NCBI RefSeq assembly: GCF_030376605.1
Contig: NZ_JARRAE010000005.1
Location: forward strand, 1 to 64,000
Length of the DNA stretch: 64,000 nucleotides
Direction of reading: 5' to 3'
From: Pseudochrobactrum sp. sp1633
Lineage (GTDB): Bacteria > Pseudomonadota > Alphaproteobacteria > Rhizobiales > Rhizobiaceae
Below, piece after piece: positions 62,805 to 64,000 of this stretch (position 1 is the stretch's first letter; the number at the start of each line of letters is the position of its first letter). Position numbers and translations under genes: made by a program. The notes beneath the pieces are model-generated. The model was not told where the DNA came from and made no database searches. It worked only from the letters and a program-made list of their open reading frames with translations.

Positions 62805-64000
62805 ATGAACACACATTCCTTCATCAGCCACGCCGCCCCCGTGACAGAGAAAGAGCCATTCAGCGACACACGCCACGGCATCACGCGCGATGACGCGTAT
62901 CATTGGCTGCGCGCGGCAAACTGGCAGGATGTTCTGCGGGATCCGTCATTGCTCGACATCAAAATCCGTAATCATCTTGAGGCTGAAAACAACTATCAGT
63001 CGGCTCTGATGACAGACACGAAAGAGCTGCAACAGCATCTGTTCGCGGAAATGAAAGGCCGGATTAAAGAAGACGACTCCAGTGTTCCGGCCAAAGACGG
63101 CGCTTATGCCTATGGTATTTCCTATGTAACGGGCGGGCAGCATCCGCAATATTTCAGAATACCGCGCGATGGCGGCGAACGAACCATTTTGATTGATGGC
63201 GACAAAGAAGCTGCCGCCCTGTCTTATTTCAGTCTTGGCGGCTTAGATTATTCACCGGATCATCAGTCTCTCGCTTGGTCTGCGGATACCAAGGGCTCTG
63301 AATTTTACGACATTAAAATCCGCGATCTCACAACGCTGGAAGATAAGACGGACCTGCTCACAGCAACGGCTGGCGGAACGGTATGGGATGCGCAGAGTAA
63401 AGGCGTATTCTATGTGCAGATGGATGATAATCACCGCCCTGCGAAACTGTTTTACCACAGCACCGGCACAAGCCAGGATCAGGACGCACTGATCTATGAA
63501 GAGAAAGATGCCGGTTTCTTCATGAATGTTTCGGGCAGTTCTCTGCACGACTATGTATTCATCAATATTCAGGATCACGAAACATCGGAAGTCTGGCTGA
63601 TACCGGCCAATGATCCGCAGGCAAAACCACAGCTCGTGGCCGCGCGCGAAACCGGTATTGAATATAATCTGAGTGAAGGCGGCGATGTCTTTTATATTCT
63701 GACCAATATTGACGGTGCTAAAGATTTCAAGATCATGTCAGCTCCGGTCAGCGCTCCGCAAAAGCAGAACTGGACAGAGGTTGTCGCTGAAAAATCCGGC
63801 ACCATTATCCTTGATATAGCCGCCTATAAAAACCATCTGGTTTGGCTGGAGCGTAATAACGGTCTGCCACGCATTGTCATCCGCGAGCGTGACAGTGGTA
63901 GAGAACATGCCATTGCCTTTGACGAAGAGGCCTATTCTTTAGGTCTTCAGGGCAGCGCTGAATATGATACGGATGTCATCCGCTTTTCCTACTCATCAAT
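62805..64000 (+). CDS. ptrB: Oligopeptidase B (S9 family), 3' end beyond the window
   Basis: The frame is open to the window edge, giving about 398 residues. The N-terminus (MNTHSFISHAAPVTEKEP) leads into ITRDDAYHWLRAANWQDVLRD, the prolyl oligopeptidase start, then the propeller domain with AEMKGRIKEDDSSVPAKDGAYAYG and repeated blades such as FSLGGLDYSPDHQSLAWS and VWDAQSKGVFYVQ. The catalytic Ser-Asp-His domain lies outside. Oligopeptidase B cleaves after basic residues in short peptides; the choice of B over another S9 enzyme rests on the N-terminal wording. Confidence 0.88.
   Translation, partial: MNTHSFISHAAPVTEKEPFSDTRHGITRDDAYHWLRAANWQDVLRDPSLLDIKIRNHLEAENNYQSALMTDTKELQQHLFAEMKGRIKEDDSSVPAKDGAYAYGISYVTGGQHPQYFRIPRDGGERTILIDGDKEAAALSYFSLGGLDYSPDHQSLAWSADTKGSEFYDIKIRDLTTLEDKTDLLTATAGGTVWDAQSKGVFYVQMDDNHRPAKLFYHSTGTSQDQDALIYEEKDAGFFMNVSGSSLHDYVFINIQDHETSEVWLIPANDPQAKPQLVAARETGIEYNLSEGGDVFYILTNIDGAKDFKIMSAPVSAPQKQNWTEVVAEKSGTIILDIAAYKNHLVWLERNNGLPRIVIRERDSGREHAIAFDEEAYSLGLQGSAEYDTDVIRFSYSS

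Noticed and set aside
1-64000. CRISPR arrays, tRNA or rRNA genes, insertion sequences
   Set aside because: No regularly spaced repeats, tRNA-like cloverleaf ends, rRNA sequence or transposase-like genes were seen in the window.

Overview
The window is a stretch of alphaproteobacterial chromosome, most likely from the Brucellaceae (order Hyphomicrobiales). The evidence is an Omp2-type porin, a 142-residue MucR zinc-finger regulator, FeuP/FeuQ, PleC- and DivJ-like kinases, and the gene order ccmIEFH–degP–response regulator–kinase–glnE–pleC, which is also known from rhizobia such as Sinorhizobium meliloti. Base composition is about half G+C by eye, lower than Brucella proper. The genus cannot be settled from the sequence alone.

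Layout. 1-9,300: 3' end of a porin gene, a membrane-anchored helix-hairpin-helix protein, a cysteine-repeat secreted protein, a YitT-type membrane protein, a small Sel1-like protein, a DUF2147 secreted protein, a YghU/YfcG-type glutathione transferase, two coupled small membrane proteins, AMP nucleosidase and a membrane EEP-family hydrolase. 9,300-17,600: ETF-ubiquinone oxidoreductase, a family 4-like uracil-DNA glycosylase, an MFS and an EamA transporter in convergence, and aminopeptidase N. 17,600-31,350: the kinase PleC, glnE, an OmpR-type two-component pair, the DegP protease and the cytochrome c maturation genes ccmIEFH. 31,485-34,690: a lipoprotein and a feuNPQ-like operon. 34,859-49,103: a complete gene transfer agent (GTA) structural cluster, all on the minus strand, running from g1 (terminase small subunit-like) to g15 (tail tip 'megatron'). 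49,455-58,961: a class A penicillin-binding protein, a DUF1214/DUF1254 pair, a DUF2336 protein, a DivJ-like kinase with a peptidoglycan-binding protein and DUF1491, DUF5330 and SufE. 59,006-64,000: a DUF6456 / DnaA-domain-IV-like pair, a small helical protein, MucR, MsrB and the start of an oligopeptidase B gene.

How it fits together. Much of the window is envelope and cell-cycle biology: two DivK-type kinases, DegP, a penicillin-binding protein, peptidoglycan-binding and porin genes, and the global regulator MucR. The accessory-looking block is the GTA. It has packaging, head, neck and tail genes in the order of RcGTA of Rhodobacter capsulatus and no integrase, repressor or replication genes, so it reads as a domesticated DNA-transfer particle and not a prophage.

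The most unusual signals are: three pairs of GAATC/GATTC sites, each pair spaced exactly 11 bp, plus a seventh site, just upstream of pleC; an unlisted 51-codon gene that fills the gap between GTA g7 and g8 with ATGA overlaps on both sides; an 18-bp tandem repeat in the GTA g3.5-like gene that carries the ribosome-binding site of the prohead protease gene; and an array of five AAACAT boxes in a very AT-rich divergent promoter next to a DnaA-domain-IV-like gene.
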